A DNA stretch of 32,857 bases from contig QKAV01000214.1 of the NCBI GenBank assembly GCA_003247185.1, positions 1 to 32,857 on the forward strand. The letters are read 5' to 3'. The position numbers were made by a program, and so were the translations under genes. A model generated the notes under the pieces. That model had not been told where the DNA came from and did no database searches. It saw nothing but the letters and a program-made list of their open reading frames with translations. Below, piece after piece: positions 32,473 through 32,857 of this stretch (its first letter is position 1; every line of letters begins with the position of its first letter). Source of the DNA: Crocinitomicaceae bacterium. GTDB lineage: Bacteria; Bacteroidota; Bacteroidia; Flavobacteriales_D; Crocinitomicaceae.

Positions 32473-32857
32473 TTTACTGATATCCTTATTTGCACCGTAA
32501 ACAACCATAATATCATCCTTTTCAAGAAGTAATTCAGGTGAGGCCACCCCTTGAACTCTGATCACTTTCTGGCTGATTCCAACCGTACTTTTTTCTTCGG
32601 ATTTTTTCATGGTTGTGAGAACCAGAAGATTGTAATTTTTTCTAAAGCTTACTTCTTTGATTTTTTTACCAACCAGTTCTTCCGGTACGTTCACTTCAAC
32701 AATAGAAAATTCATCACCCAACTCGAAGGAATCCACAACACCACTCAAACACAGTTTTTTCGACCAACGTTCAGCTGTTTCTTCTTCCGGGTGTACGGTT
32801 TCGTCTACTCCGATAGCTTTCAGTACCGTTTCATGAAGCGTATTAATCGCACGACTG
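32458..32857 (-). CDS. ktrA: KtrA/TrkA-type potassium uptake regulator, C-terminal part
   Basis: The frame is open to the window edge, so the N-terminal part of the RCK domain (nucleotide-binding Rossmann fold) is missing. A TTG at 32748 is internal, not a start: upstream codons read LKAIGVDETVHPEEETAERW, the stretch typical of KtrA/TrkA at the end of the Rossmann domain. The RCK_C (TrkA-C) domain follows: LGDEFSIVEVNVPEELVGKKIKEVSFRKNYNLLVL to LEKDDIMVVYGANKDISKLL. KtrA forms a cytoplasmic ring that gates the KtrB membrane subunit in response to ATP/ADP or cyclic-di-AMP; a ktrB gene would be expected nearby, outside the window. The 3' end overlaps the TauE/SafE gene by 15 nt. Confidence 0.88.
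   Translation of the reverse strand, partial: SRAINTLHETVLKAIGVDETVHPEEETAERWSKKLCLSGVVDSFELGDEFSIVEVNVPEELVGKKIKEVSFRKNYNLLVLTTMKKSEEKSTVGISQKVIRVQGVASPELLLEKDDIMVVYGANKDISKLLRS

Noticed and set aside
32458-32748. A separate 96-aa gene beginning at the TTG at 32748
   Set aside because: The frame continues without a stop to the window edge and the upstream codons encode conserved KtrA/TrkA sequence, so the TTG is internal.

Overview
The window is chromosomal DNA from a member of the Bacteroidota, most likely a Flavobacteriales-type marine or freshwater bacterium. Four things point there: C-terminal type IX secretion (T9SS) sorting domains on the first two proteins, an FtsZ ending in FLHDNVD, promoters of the TTG-N(~20)-TAnnTTTG class, and a division/cell wall (dcw) cluster with a PASTA-bearing FtsI and a long MraY. 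Almost every base is accounted for by conserved housekeeping genes. I see no tRNA, rRNA, CRISPR array, insertion sequence, prophage or integration scar.

Layout. 1-3169 (+): the end of a YHYH-domain T9SS protein, a terminator, and an M1-family T9SS metallopeptidase. 3240-19426 (-): one unbroken 15-gene dcw operon read right to left: mraZ, rsmH, ftsL-like, ftsI, murE, mraY, murD, a small unassigned gene, ftsW, murG, murC, ftsQ, ftsA, ftsZ, yqeY. Junctions overlap or are separated by at most 33 nt, and a hairpin at 3171-3198 terminates it. 19427-19757: a 331-bp divergent control region between mraZ and rplU with two pairs of 10-bp-phased GTGG repeats. 19758-20368 (+): rplU-rpmA with a strong terminator. 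20470-21741: serS. 21779-25639 (+): an envelope group made of a protein with two OmpA-like modules, a lipoprotein, a TPR protein and a lipoprotein MsrA. 25701-26063: a small two-CBS protein. 26076-30319 (-): a dnaE-type polymerase followed by dinB, a likely translesion/mutagenesis pair. 30320-30431: a regulatory gap with three phased TAATCA half-sites. 30432-32472 (+): a class V aminotransferase and a TauE/SafE permease. 32458-32857 (-): the C-terminal part of a KtrA/TrkA-type K+ channel regulator, cut by the window edge.

How it works together. The dcw operon makes lipid-linked peptidoglycan precursor (MurE, MurD, MurC, MraY, MurG), polymerises and crosslinks it at the septum (FtsW, FtsI), and builds the divisome (FtsZ, FtsA, FtsQ, FtsL). 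MurE carries the DNPR motif of meso-diaminopimelate-adding enzymes, and the first OmpA module downstream keeps residues used by that family to bind diaminopimelate peptidoglycan.

The most notable item is the 153-residue protein between murD and ftsW. Its C-terminal ~90 residues reproduce the spacing of conserved islands of the MurD C-terminal domain, without the catalytic motifs. I read it as a degenerate stand-alone Mur-ligase C-terminal-like domain, possibly regulatory or structural. The second is the pair of phased GTGG arrays near mraZ, and the third is the phased TAATCA array upstream of the dnaE-dinB pair. No clearly new multi-gene system is evident beyond these.
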